Source: Lentinus brumalis (lineage: Eukaryota; Basidiomycota; Agaricomycetes; Polyporales; Polyporaceae). From it: a DNA stretch of 64,000 bases. The position numbers and the translations under genes are program-made. The notes beneath the pieces are model-generated. The model worked only from the letters and a program-made list of their open reading frames with translations. It had not been told where the DNA came from and did not search any database. How positions within the stretch are numbered: the stretch's first letter is position 1; each line of letters opens with the position of its first letter. The stretch lies in NCBI GenBank assembly GCA_001792895.1, contig MARA01000003.1, positions 1,674,001 through 1,738,000 on the forward strand. Reading direction: 5' to 3'. Of this stretch, positions 12,830 through 23,412 are shown one piece after another.

Positions 12830-13580
12830 CTTGCGATCGTATGGCTGGTTGGCGACACATGAGCCCTAGACATGTTCCGTTCTTCTTCAAGTTATAAAGC
12901 CTGTAAGTTCAATGCCCCCTGCCCTATTCAGAGACGCACGATCGTATGCACATATGATGAGCGGCTGGGCTCGTACAGACGTGAGTATGATTCGATCATC
13001 CGCCGCAGTAACTTGAATGGTCGGCCGCAGACCGCAGCGTTTCAAGTGCGAACCGCATGCCACGATGACGAGGGTGGGAATGCCAACTAGAGAGAGGCTA
13101 GAGCACGACCAAATATGCAGAGCGCCTCTGCGTGTATCCGAGTCGGTGACTCGAATTATGCAGGATGTAGGAGAGAAGTAAGAAGTGTATTCCAGCGGGT
13201 CATCTTGGACCAGCGCTAGCGATGACGCTCTCAGAAGGTTCAGAGCAGATTTCGCCAAAAAAACATGATCCTCTCAGAGGCAAGGATGCTGCACAGTCAT
13301 GGGACATAAGTAGAAATCCAATGTGCCGCTGCGCCGGAGTTCGAGGCACGTCTGCTGGTTGTTGATGGAACAGGGGAATTGTTGTACGTACAATCGTGCT
13401 GGTAGTAGTACGTACAGTCGTGCTGCGTCACCCTCAGCAGCCGGGGCGACGTCAAGCAAGCGTTCCATAATCATACCTCCGAGTACAGTTCTATGATAGA
13501 AATGTTCGTCCAACCGATCCTGCGTTGACAGCGCGAGTACACTGCAAATAGCCCGTCTTTCGACCGAAGAAACTGTATCC
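12830..13580. other. Spacer between the two GNAT copies
   Basis: I see no gene here. It contains the promoter of the decayed copy, with a TATA-like site near 12892-12899, and a short direct repeat at 13385-13425. Confidence 0.45.
13385..13425. repeat. Short direct repeat (17 nt, two copies)
   Basis: TACGTACAATCGTGCTG at 13385-13401 recurs with one mismatch at 13409-13425, seven bases after the first copy ends. No function can be assigned. Confidence 0.6.
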
Positions 13581-14772
13581 CTATTGTTCTTGCTTCTCGG
13601 GTGAGGGCTCCGTTTCTCGTTCAACTCCCAGCCAGGCAGATGCATACCAGGCCTTCCGTCCGGTAGCGGGATCGAGGCCCCCAGCCACGACGTCCCCGTA
13701 CTTGTCCGGGAACAAGAACCCGGAACGCTTGTACACGCGCTCCGCGCCCGGGTCTGCGACGTTGAGGTTCATCTCCTCCTTGTAGCCCACGGCGGGCGGG
13801 CCCTCGTGGGTGGGCTGCACGCCGTGCGGGGGCGCATCGAGGTAGTACCGGGACACGCCGCGGACCATGGCCTCCGCGATGCCCTTGCGGCGGTGCGCCG
13901 TGTAGACGAACACGTTGCGGATGGAGATCGTGCGCGGGGTGACGCGCCCGAGCAGGACGTAGCCCGCGGGCGAGCCGTCGACGCGGGCGAACCAGACGAG
14001 CCCGGCGTGGACGTGCGGCGCCATGAAGGCGAGCGCGGCGTCGCGGGTGACGACGCCGTGCCAGGGCGTGTCGAGCTGGAAGGCGATGTAGAGCTGGGCG
14101 AGGGCGGCGAGGTCGTCTGCGGTGGCCTGCACGACGGGGTGCGGGGAGGGCGTCGGAGGGGCGGGGGGAGGGAGGCGCGGGTGGCGTAGGAGACGCGCGA
14201 GCCGAAGTTGTTGGCGGAGTTGAGGCGGATGCGGATGCCGCGCGAGGCGAGGAGGGCGGACCAGGCTGCGATGAAGGCGTGGACGGGGAGATCGGGGCCG
14301 ATGAGCTTGTCGAGGACGAGCGGGTCGGGGGAGAGCTCGGTGAGGACGGAGGGTGCGAGGAGGGCGATGGCGGGTGCGAGGAGGCCGGGTGTGGTGGGTG
14401 TGCCCGTGAGGAGGGCTTCGGCGGTGGTGGGGGTGGACATCATCCATGCGAAGTCGGTTCCGCCGTTGTGCGTTACGGCGAGCCTGAGGAAGCCGGTGAC
14501 GGTGAGCCTGGGATATGCCACGGGTTTATGAATGTGGTCGATTTGGAAAAAAAATGGGGAGAAGTAAGTACTCACAGGAGGTCGTCTCCGCGGTAGATGG
14601 CGAAGAGGTACGTCGGTGGGGGATTGGCCGCAGCGTACCGCGGGCTGCGGATGAAGTCGTGCAGGGACCCGATGCAAAAGTTCATGAAGCTGTCGTCGTA
14701 TTGCTTGGTAGCCTCGAGGAAGGCGTGCGGATCCGCAAAGCGGACGAAGCGGAGGTCTTCAGCAGTAGTCAT
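13581..14772 (-). CDS. GNAT-family N-acetyltransferase-like protein (frame break)
   Basis: A GCN5-related acetyltransferase of unknown substrate. Exon 1 (14772 to about 14573) encodes LRFVRFADPHAFLEATKQYD through FAIYRGDDLL. After an intron of about 55-60 nt, exon 2 carries VTGFLRLAVTHNGGTDFAWM and a helical N-terminal half. The C-terminal half holds the GNAT fold: GLVWFARVDGSPAGYVLLG, then NVFVYTAHRRKGIAEAMVRG, where R-R-K-G-I-A is the pyrophosphate-binding motif. AERVYKRSGFLF marks the end of the domain. The frames before and after about 14165 do not join. The sequence there is a C-rich run (GGGGGG on the plus strand) and looks one base short compared with the decayed neighbour. Either the gene is frameshifted, the base call is wrong, or a weak 68-nt intron (GTCTCC...GTGCAG) removes the segment. 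The start ATG aligns with the paralog. Confidence 0.72.
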
Positions 14773-14826
14773 CTTGCGTTTCGACGGATGATCTGTGTGC
14801 GATCATTGCGGCGCAGGTGTCGACGT

Positions 14827-14834
14827 CTTATATG
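14827..14834 (-). promoter_or_regulatory. TATA-like box of GNAT gene
   Basis: CATATAAG on the minus strand lies about 55 bases upstream of the ATG at 14772. Confidence 0.5.
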
Positions 14835-16383
14835 TAGTTCCTTGAGAGACGCACAGCGGTCTGTTGGTGAGTCAACGACAGAAAATCATAGATGACTCGA
14901 TCATATTGGCATGTACATCCGGATTCCGTCCCAGTCGGCCATGGCATCTGGACCCCGATGTAGAGTGTAAATAGCGCTGTGAGACCGCAAGAATATGCGA
15001 TCCGACTGCATGCGGTGCGAGCCGCCGTGTGCAGAGCAAGTTGCTCAAGGTGGAAACTGCTCAAAGGAGTCTGCGCGGTTGAGATATGCGCTAGCTGTGG
15101 GCTTCAATGATCGACATGAAGGACAGGGCCAACCGTAAGGCTCACAAGGTATGATAGCCAGTAACTATATGATAGATTACCAGCGTACTGCGGCGGCTGC
15201 GCCGCCTCCGCTGCGGTTGCCACTGCCAGGGTGGTAGGGCGCTACGGAACCTTGTGGCTGTACATGTGATCTCCGAAGCGCGTAGCAAACGCCTGCTTCT
15301 CTGGCGAGCCGCCACTTGCTCCGAGTCGATCTGCTGGTATGCTTGCTGCAGCTCTACCACCAGCTTGGGGACATGACTAGGCTAGCTGCTGATCGTCTTG
15401 AACTTGAAACGCTTCTATGTGGATGTGTGTGCACCTCTGTGAACCAGACCGCCAGGGGATGGACGTACGGTGGACGTATGTCACAGCTTCCGAACAGGGT
15501 TTGCGGGACGATATCGATGGATACTGTATCGCGCAAGAGGAGGATGCCCTTCTGTTTGAGATTCGTGAGTGTTCATGTTGACACGAGAGGGGTGAGAGTG
15601 AGGACGTCGTGAGCGTCATGATGCCGGTGAGTGTTTGTCTTGGGCGGACGACGGCAGGGGAAGGTGCTGATAATGCGCTTCTTGTCGTTGCAGGGTCTTT
15701 CCCGGCAGGCTAGTACACACGTGTCCGTATCAGCCGAGAGGGCAGCCAAGGCTTCGCAGGAACCCACAAGGAGGTTCTGTGACGGATGACGATCGCAGAT
15801 CGCTCCTTTATGGATTGCCAGAACCCAGTGATGCGTGGGTACATTCGTGTTCAGCACGGCGCGAGCGGGACGCATCGCGCAGACCGAGTGTGCGTTCATA
15901 CTGACCGGGCGGCGCTCCTGCTATTAGGCCATTCCGAGCAATCGGACTGGGACGCGCCGGATTCGGAGACGAGTAACGGTCCGGTGCTCGACATACTGAA
16001 ATGGTTCGCAGGGTGTGCTCTACGGGACCGCCATACGGGGCTCGAGGATGCGCTCATCAGACGGTTCGGGAGATACGAGCATCAAAACGGGGCGACGCGC
16101 GTAATGCAGATGGGAGAAGGTAGGTAGTGGCAGGGCACGGCGCATCAGCGAAGAGCGGGGCGAAGAAGAGGTGATACGGCAGCGCGTTCGCCTCGAATGG
16201 AAGACGCGTCCACCGTGATTTGGCCCAATGTGGCAGGTGTCAAGGAATGTGGACGTCGGGCGAGGCTCTGTTCCCTCCGCGGACAGCAACATTCCGCGCG
16301 CTGTCACCTCGTCGCTCGACCTCCTGCGCCCGACGGCGGCCCCATGCTCTTTCTCTCATACCACCACCATCCCTCTACTCGTG
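14835..16383. other. Intergenic region without supported gene
   Basis: About 1.5 kb between divergent starts. Open frames here are short, have no recognisable family and lack consistent splice partners. It must contain the upstream promoter parts of both neighbours. Confidence 0.45.
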
Positions 16384-16390
16384 TATATAA
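16384..16390 (+). promoter_or_regulatory. TATA box of Ser/Pro-rich protein gene
   Basis: TATATAA lies 41 to 35 bases upstream of the ATG at 16425, a good core-promoter match followed by a pyrimidine-rich leader. Confidence 0.6.
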
Positions 16391-16424
16391 TTCACCCCCA
16401 CTCTCCTTTCTTTCTTGTTCGTCC

Positions 16425-19220
16425 ATGTCGCTCTCTACAGACCCCAGACCCTCGCCGTTCACCGTCGCAGAGTTCAGCGACCTTGTCTCCTCCGCCTTCA
16501 ACATACACGATGCCGACCTCACCTCCGGTCTTCGTCACCCGCTTCTTTCGGTGACTCCTGCTTCGCCGCTTTCCCCCTCCTCCACCTCCGATGCAGACCG
16601 CAGTTTCGACGACGAAGACCCGCTCTCTTCCGGCTTCGACGGTGGGCCCCCCAGTTCGGGTCGCAAGTCGCGTTCCAGAAAGGTCAACGCCCTCTTCCAC
16701 CAAGTCCGCACTCGCGCCTCCGCGTTCGTACTGCGATCACGCGCACCGTCCCCCTCTAGGTCCCCTCTCCTTCTCCCGCTCCTTTCCAGCCCCTCCTCCC
16801 GCCCTGCATATCACCCACGCCCTCTTCCTCATCTCTTGTCCGTGCTTTCTCGCCCTGGAGCATGGCCGACCTCACCCGCGACCGCCCTCGTACTCGCGCC
16901 GAGAGTCTTCCCCGCTCCCTCTTCACCCTCTCCAAGCGCGATGAGAGTCCTCCGCCACCTCTTCCCGTCCGCGACTCGGACTCGGGCACGCGTTCTCCCA
17001 CCCCGGTCCTGCGCTCCTTCTTCGACGATTCCCCCGCTCGATCAAAGCGCGCATATAGTCGGCCCGCCACATCCACGTCTGCCTCTTCGTCTACCGTACA
17101 CTCCCTCTCCCGTGTGACAACGTCCAGCAGTACCCAGTCGCAGATCGACGCCTTACCTTCCTTCTTCGAGGACAGGGGTTATCGGGTGGCTAAGCCCACT
17201 GCGCCTTCTTATTGCCGCCCTGTCACACCGTCAGGCGCCCCTCAGCGCCCACACACCCGTCTTCCTCCCCTGCGCAAGTCCAAGAGCAGCGGTTACGGCC
17301 TCTTGCGTCGGCGTTCCCGCTCAAAGTCCACCATCGGCGAACCTCCAGCTGGACTTGAGTACCAGGATCTCGCGCTCTGGAACAGTCACCGGAACGACGA
17401 CATGCCATCTCCTCTAACGCACCCGAGGGACGTGCCTCCCGTTCCGCACCTTGGCGTGGTTCCTGCCCTCTCCGAGCTTGACGATTGCGAACCGCCATTA
17501 CCTCCGCCGTATGTTTTCGAGAGGCGGGGAAGCGCCACGAGTACGTCGACGGTGAGTTTGTCACTTCTCGCTCGCCTACGCGTGCTGATTTGTCGCTCAG
17601 GGAAGCACGCGGTCAACCTCGAGTCTATCGGCTCGTTTGTCTAATCTTGTTGGACTTGCCTTCCCTAGCAGAATGCGCGACCGCGGACGCTCGAAGCTGA
17701 ACTTGAGCATCGCCACCACCTCTTCTGCCGACTCTTCACCTTCCACGGTGTCTTCGCATTCAATCCCGTCCACACCGAGCTCGCCTACTTCAGCATTCTC
17801 GCACGCCCAACCACATGTCTACGCCGCCAGCGCCGACGGGCATACTCAACAGAGTTCGAGCGATGAGAGCGAAGAAGACGCGGCAGCTATCGGGCGTGTC
17901 TTGACCCCGGAGGAAGATCCCTTTGCGAAAGCAGAGATTGCGGTCGCGCTTCATGGGACGCCTCGTCCACCCACACCTCCTCTATCTCGTACGACCTCTT
18001 TGCAGCATTCCCCTCCTGGCCTTACCGCAACGGGCATATGGAACGCCGGCGTGGATCAGCCTCAAGGCAAGAAGACGCGGAATAGTCTCCCAGCAACCCC
18101 TGTTTCTGCTGCTTTTACGTTCCCGTCCTCATGCTCCATATACCCCGACCAGTCGCCTCAAGAGTATGCATATAATCGGGTTGCGAGGTCGGCCATGTCT
18201 ACCCCGATGGGACATGTGCCGCCGTCTGCTTGGTCTCCCTTCACCCCTCCTGCAACCCCGTCTCCTGCAACCCCGTCTCATGCAACCCCTTCGAACACGG
18301 TCCCTCCTTCAACGCCTCCTTCCTCTCATACGCGCTCTCCGCGCTCACCCTCGTCTCTGACTAGATCTGAGTCTCACCAAAGCCCTCGGCGGAGCCCCAG
18401 GCCCAAGTGCCTGGTCTTTCCTCTACCGCCATCAGGTCTTCCTCCTCCGTTCCCTCCACCCGCGCTGCCTCCTCCAGATCGCGCGCTTCCTAGCCTTCCT
18501 TCGACTCCCAGGACTCCGCCCGTACCACCGAAGGACCGTGCAGACCGTATTGCCCGAGCTCACAAGTCACTGCCGCCGTCTCCTCATCCTTCATCAGGTT
18601 CTCCGCTGTCTGCTCGCTCTCATGGTAGTGTGCGTCAGTGGAAGGACCTACATGGTTGTTCCCCGGGTGGTTGGAGAGATGGCCAGCTCAGGGCGCTGGT
18701 GGAGAGACACGAGTCTGCTGTGGTCCGAGAGGTACCATCCTCACTAGCAGAGCCGTGGTCGGGGTCCGTCTCCAGTGGCGACTGGCCTACTCGACCCGAG
18801 ACGCCGATTATGTCTGCCCGCTCAGACACTAGGAGAAGCTCTGTCGATTCTACGTGCACGGTCACTGCGTCTCCCAGTTCCTCGGCCATGCATGACACCA
18901 CGCAAGAGTGGAGATACGAGTGCGATACCATCTCTATCGATGGAGAAGCTCTTCTTGAGGGCGACAGTTGCTCAATGGCGGGAGGCTCGGACACGTTGTC
19001 TTCGATTGCAGCCACGTCTGTGGAGGACGCAGCGGACGTTTTCTGGAGCCCAGTCACCTCCAGTACTTCTGTGTTCTACAGTGCTAGAGGGAGCCTCGAG
19101 TCATCCCGTGTCTCGCTCGAGTCTGACGACGAGCACCGTGCTCACTCGCTGGACGCTCATCCGGCCCGTGCTCCAGCCTGGCGACGGGGAAAGTCTGCCA
19201 GCGCCGGGGCTTGCGCCTGA
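16425..19220 (+). CDS. Large Ser/Pro-rich, probably disordered protein
   Basis: I do not recognise a family. The coding signal is strong: about 2.8 kb is nearly continuously open with two to three exons. Exon 1 starts at 16425 with MSLSTDPRPSPFTVAEFSDL and continues into an Arg/Ser-rich segment. The join to the next open stretch (from about 16861, SMADLTRDRPRTRAESLPRS) is not certain; a donor at 16760 and acceptor at 16860 keep the frame. A clear intron lies near 17551-17600. The last exon runs to the stop at 19220. The product is rich in Ser, Pro and Thr with many SP/TP pairs and a proline tract near 18430-18470. A 15-nt repeat at 18249-18293 lies in the coding sequence. No signal peptide or membrane helix is visible. 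SP/TP density suggests a phosphorylated regulatory or scaffold protein, which is inference only. Confidence 0.7.
18249..18293 (+). repeat. 15-nt tandem repeat in coding sequence
   Basis: Two exact copies of CCTGCAACCCCGTCT and a third diverged copy encode PATPS-PATPS-HATPS in the Ser/Pro-rich protein. This is in-frame repeat expansion. Confidence 0.75.
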
Positions 19221-19568
19221 GTTATCCGCAACCTTCGTTTTCTGTTCGACGCTCTTTGCCTGCCTTTGTCGCTTTGGCTTTCATGCATCGCGTTGCCATT
19301 CGTTTTTAACTGCTAGCTAACTTATCGCTTCGTCGTATTTCAAGCAGCAGCATCGTATCCGTAGCCTGTAGTAATTCGTGTAAAACGCGTTGTAAGTTTA
19401 CTGTAATGTAGTACTGTACCTGGTTTCGTCGTGGAGGCTTTGCGCTTTCTGTAGGGTCGTTAGCATACGTCAGTGGCAATGGACGCCTAATCTGCACACT
19501 GTTCTGTGTCCTGAATGGGTATATTGCGGGACGGACGCGTATAGATTGCGGTGAAGTAGACTTTGTCA
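19221..19568. other. Convergent 3' spacer
   Basis: These 348 bp lie between two converging stop codons. The sequence is AT-richer than its flanks, consistent with overlapping 3' UTRs. No gene is seen. Confidence 0.5.
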
Positions 19569-21261
19569 CTATTTCGACAGCTTCCGTGCGACAACATCGT
19601 ACAAATCGTTCTCCGCAACTCCAGGGGACGGTGGAAGGGCCCCGTCATACCTCGTATCCTCGGCATATTTCCTGACGTGCAGGCGTTCTGGCACGGAGAC
19701 ACGCGAGGCGTCCCGAGGACCCGGAGGAGAGAGGGGGATGGGCGAGAAATCGAAGTAGCGCGACATGACCTCGTTGTTGACGGATGCGTTGAACGTTTCG
19801 GCGTCGACGCCTGAGTTCGGAAGCGGCTTGTCGACGCGCTTGAGCTTGCCCAAGTCGTCGTCGTCTCCACGGTGCGGCTGCGGGACCATGGGAGACACGC
19901 CCATGCGGAACAGGCCTGCGGGGACCGTGGTGCGGCGTGCCTGGCTGCTGCTGGTGTAGAACGGCTCCCGCGTCTGGGGACGGGGATCCCCCTTTGGAAG
20001 GGTGGAGGTGGAGAGGACGCTGCGCGCGTCGCTGGTCTTGGCGACGTACGTGTGGTCGTCGTCGTCGGGGTGGTCGTAGCGGGAGACGTCGCGGCGCCAG
20101 GCGCGCATGAGGTTGATGCTCGTCGAGCGCGACTCGCCCGAGGCGGAGTGACAGTGGGCGGGGGAGGGGGAGGGGCCGCGGCCGAGGGCCATGAAGCCGG
20201 CGTAGCTGAGGGTGGAGTGGCGGGAGAGGGTGGCGCGGGACTTGAGGGCGTCGTGCTCGAGCTTGCGCTCTGCGCGGAGCTTGCGGCGCTGGTGGAGGGA
20301 GAGGCCGGCGGCTGCGAGGAGGACGGAGAGGACGAGGGAGAGGGGGACTGCGTAGGCTGCTACGGGCGCGGGCATGCGGGTGTCGTTGAGGGAGGGGGGT
20401 TGGGAGGAGGTGGATTGGAGGTTGGCGTTTGAGACTGAGGCTGTTGGGGAGGAGGAGGAGTGTGTGGAGGATGTGGAGGATGTGGAGGTCGCAGGGGATG
20501 CGGAGGAATTGAGGGATGCGGAGGGCGCGGGGGATGCGGAGGGAGAGGACGCGAGGGATGATGAGGGAGAGGGCCCGGGGGATGAGGAGGACTCGGGGGA
20601 TGAGGAGGACTCGGGGGATGAGGAGGACGCAGGTGAAGCGGTGGAGGAGTCCGAGGAGGGTACCGCGTCGGTCGAGTCTGCTTCGTCTGCAGCAGCAGCG
20701 TTCTGGTCATCCGCCCCGGACGAGCCGAAGGAGAAGATGGGGGAGGATGACTGGTGGTCGTTGTCGCCTACCATCTGCAAGTAGCATTGCGAGACGGAGG
20801 TAGCGTTGGGCAATGCCCTGGAATGCCAAACTACCAGTAAGGTGACAGCGTCGAATGAGAGACATCAGTGCTTACACTTGGATAGAGTACAAGCCCTCTG
20901 TCCCAGACTGCTCGATGGTAGGCCAGACGGCTTTCCCGCAAGACCCGTCCCCGTCGTCGCTCTGTTTGCCTCCCACTCCCGAGTTGTCGTCCTCGTTGTC
21001 AGCCTCGTTGTTGTCGTCGCCGTCGTTCGCGTCGTCATCCTCGCTGTCGTCCGATCTGCGGCTAGAGTACTTCACGCACAGTCGGAACGACAGAGACGGA
21101 TCGGGTTCGTCCGATGTCCATCGACCGACGAGGGTGTCTCCTGGATTGTAGACGTCACCCTTCGAAGGGGAGAGCCAAGTGACGCTGCCTGCTGGGACGG
21201 GTTCTGCGAGCGAGACGAGGAGGCCTGAAATGGACAGCAGAGAAAGCGCACTCCGGAGCAT
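19569..21261 (-). CDS. Kre9/Knh1-like type I membrane protein
   Basis: Two exons. Exon 1 (21261 to about 20874) begins with a signal peptide, MLRSALSLLSISGLLVSLAE, then SVTWLSPSKGDVYNPGDTLV and GRWTSDE. That is the Kre9/Knh1 N-terminal Ig-like fold used by fungal Ser/Thr-rich wall proteins. An acidic Asp/Asn-rich insert follows, then CGKAVWPTIEQSGTEGLYSI. The best splice joins to LPNATSVSQCYLQMVGDN. After that comes a Ser/Pro-rich stalk of about 100 residues with repeats, a single membrane helix (AAYAVPLSLVLSVLLAAAGL), a basic stop-transfer HQRRKLRAERK, and a cytoplasmic tail of about 200 residues ending LYDVVARKLSK. Kre9 relatives are mostly secreted or GPI-anchored, whereas this one has a true transmembrane segment and a long tail. 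The architecture suggests a wall-stress sensor, but that role is inferred. Confidence 0.82.
20581..20634 (-). repeat. 18-nt tandem repeat encoding SSSSPE units
   Basis: Two exact copies of GATGAGGAGGACTCGGGG (plus strand) and a third diverged copy encode SSSSPE repeats in the Ser-rich stalk of the Kre9-like protein. Looser versions of the unit continue on both sides. Confidence 0.8.
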
Positions 21262-21519
21262 CGTCGTAAGAACCGTCTAGGTTGGCACGAGCGAAGAGAA
21301 GATGAGGACCAGCCAAAGAGCAGAACGCTGATAGCCGTCCACGGCGTAGGCGATATGACAGAAGCGAGAGAGGAGGAGGAGGGCCGCAGCATGTCGGGGC
21401 TGAGGCTGACATGGTGGGCGGTCGCGCCGGGCTCGATTGAAAGCCAGTCGATGACACTCCCGAGAAATTCGATGGGATGCAGGACTCGACTGGGGATGAC
21501 TGCAGGTGTGGCTGACAAC

Positions 21520-21972
21520 TTACGCCGGGGTGGACGCCATCGAGTCGACCTCCATCTTGAGGCTCGCCTGGGACGACGAGATGTTGCCCACTCTGTCCGC
21601 AAATTCTGCCAGCTGTTTTCTGGACGACGGAGCTGTGGGCGCATGTACAGGGTGCAACAGTTTGCTCACGCACCTCTTCCGCTCCTTCAATTTCTCAAGC
21701 ATCTCTATCACCTCGTCCTGCTCTTCTACCGACAACTCGCCACCAGGCAGGGACGTCGCATACCCGATCGCGTCCTTCACGCTGTCCTTATATTCCCTCG
21801 TCTGTTGTTGTCTCAAGGTAAGCTGGGTGCAAGGTGCTGCGAGGTCGGGCGTACTCACTGCGCGCACGAGGGTTTGCTTGGCCTGCGGAGTGAGGTTCGT
21901 GCCTTGATCTTGAGTGGCAAGTTCAACCACGTTTGCGAGTTTGAGAGTCAAGGATCCGTACAAAGAAGTCAT
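21520..21972 (-). CDS. Small conserved-looking orphan protein
   Basis: I do not recognise this gene. Three exons splice to about 115 residues. Exon 1 has MTSLYGSLTLKLANVVELAT and QAKQTLVRA. Exon 2 has TREYKDSVKDAIGYATSLPG and EEQDEVIEMLEKLKERKRC. Exon 3 has LAEFADRVGNISSSQASLKM and ends SMASTPA. The introns are a GTGAGT donor with a CAACAG acceptor near 21812-21858, and a GTGAGC donor with an AAACAG acceptor near 21610-21665. The product looks mostly helical and soluble, with no signal peptide. Its start is 247 bp from that of CSN7 on the other strand, so the two probably share a promoter region. A small helical subunit of a larger complex is a guess. Confidence 0.62.
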   Translation of the reverse strand: MTSLYGSLTLKLANVVELATQDQGTNLTPQAKQTLVRAVSTPDLAAPCTQLTLRQQQTREYKDSVKDAIGYATSLPGGELSVEEQDEVIEMLEKLKERKRCVSKLLHPVHAPTAPSSRKQLAEFADRVGNISSSQASLKMEVDSMASTPA

Positions 21973-22219
21973 GGCTGCTCTGCTGGAACTTCGAGCTTCA
22001 GGCTTGGCTTCAAGACGTGGTTGATGGCTCGGAAGTAAGTAACAAGGGGAGTCGGCCCGGAGTCCCGTGGTTGTGCATGTTTGCCAAGAGCCCCGGATCC
22101 TAACAGCGCCACACAAGGGACAGGGAGCGTGGCGTCTACTTACGGACTGCCTGCAGTGATCGCGTTCGCACTTGCCACAGAAACCACTTATACTCTGCTC
22201 CTTACTAGTTTACTACGCG
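21973..22219. promoter_or_regulatory. Shared divergent promoter, orphan / CSN7
   Basis: Only 247 bp separate the two start codons, so both transcripts must start in this segment. No strong TATA box is visible, consistent with housekeeping promoters. Confidence 0.55.
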
Positions 22220-23412
22220 ATGGAGGTCGGAACGCAGCACATCGCGAAGCTCGAGCAGTACTTGCTCATGTCCAAGGCAGCAAAGGGTGCAGCAGCCGCC
22301 AAGCTGATCCAGGACGCCACTTCCGCCCCTGGTGTATTCGTCTTTGCTGAATTGCTCGAGCAACCCAATATTCAGGAGGTACGCAACGCCTACGTCTGAT
22401 AATGTACTTCACTTTATACTCGCTCGTAGTTGTCCGCACACGAGCAGCACTCCTCATTCTTCTCCCTCCTGCAACTGTTCTCGTACAAGACATATCCCGA
22501 CTACCTTCGTTGAGTGCATTGCTTCCTTGTCGGAGTAGTACTCGTTAACATTGAAATCGATCCTTCAGAGCACAAGGATGCCTTGCCGCCTCTCAATGAA
22601 GCGCAGATCACGAAGCTCAAGCAGCTCACCCTGGTCTCGCTTGCACAGGACAGCCGTGTATGTCCTCATGGTCGGCTCTATGCGCGTCCAACTTTCTGAT
22701 GCTCTTGCTTGAATCGCTTCAGATACTTCCTTATGACCGATTGCTCAGCGTTCTCGAGATGCCCACTATCCGTGAACTGGAAGACCTGATTATCGACGCA
22801 ATCTATCTGGACATCGTACGGGGCAAGCTGGACCAGCGTGAACAGCAGTTCGAGGTGGAGTACACCATGGGTCGTGATCTCGAGCCAGGGAAGCTGGAGC
22901 AGTTGCTGGTGTCGTTGCAGAACTGGTGCGTAGTATGTCCTGTGCCCAGAGCAACCCTTCAATGTGTGTTCAGGGCGTCCACCACTTCCGCCGTCCTTGC
23001 CACTCTTGACGACAAGCTGGCGGAGATCTCGAACCGCACGGCGACTGCAAAGATCGACAAGGAGATCTACGAGAAGAAGTATCAGGCGACGCTCAAGGAG
23101 GTCGTCGACAAGCAGAAGGAGGCGCGCAACGCGAACAGGCCAGTCAACACCGGTCTGCGTACGGGCCTCACCGCTGCCGGTCAAGCCGAGCTGGAGAGAG
23201 AGCGCGAGAGGGAACGGGAGAGGGAGAGGCAGCGCGAGCGCGAGAGGGAGAACAAAGACGACATGGACGTGGACGAGCCGACAGATGTGAAAGGGAAGGG
23301 CCGCAAGTGAGTGCGTGCAGTCGCAGGGTCTTCTTTGGTTTGACTGATGACGCTGTTCTTCAGGCCGCCCCTGTCGGAATCTAAGCAACAGCGCAAGAGG
23401 AACCGCCCGTGA
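22220..23412 (+). CDS. CSN7: COP9 signalosome subunit 7
   Basis: PCI-domain subunit of the COP9 signalosome, which removes Nedd8 from cullins; a cullin-4 gene lies 15 kb away. Exon 1 reads MEVGTQHIAKLEQYLLMSKA, then AAAAKLIQDATSAPGVFVF and AELLEQPNIQE. Later exons give SAHEQHSSFFSLLQLFSYKT, HKDALPPLNEAQITKLKQL, LPYDRLLSVLEMPTIRELED, DAIYLDIVRGKLDQREQQFE and EYTMGRDLEPGKLEQLLVSL, which complete the PCI winged helix. A coiled-coil with TLDDKLAEISNRTATAKIDK follows. The tail is a striking Arg/Glu-alternating run (23194-23250), then DMDVDEPTDVKGKGRK and RKRNRP. Introns lie near 22379-22430, 22515-22568, 22657-22723, 22926-22975 and 23309-23363. Length is typical of CSN7 apart from the R/E tail. 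Confidence 0.93.

Noticed and set aside
13769..14677. Long minus-strand open frame of about 300 codons spanning the GNAT gene
   Set aside because: It reads through the first intron and past the frame break. Only its middle part matches the spliced acetyltransferase; its ends are shadow sequence.
16197..16424. Open frame continuing upstream of the Ser/Pro-rich gene
   Set aside because: It crosses the TATA box and has no coding-like composition, so the ATG at 16425 is the better start.
19872..20803. Plus-strand Gly/Glu-rich frames opposite the Kre9-like gene
   Set aside because: They are antisense to a gene with a signal peptide and transmembrane helix and arise from codon bias and repeats.
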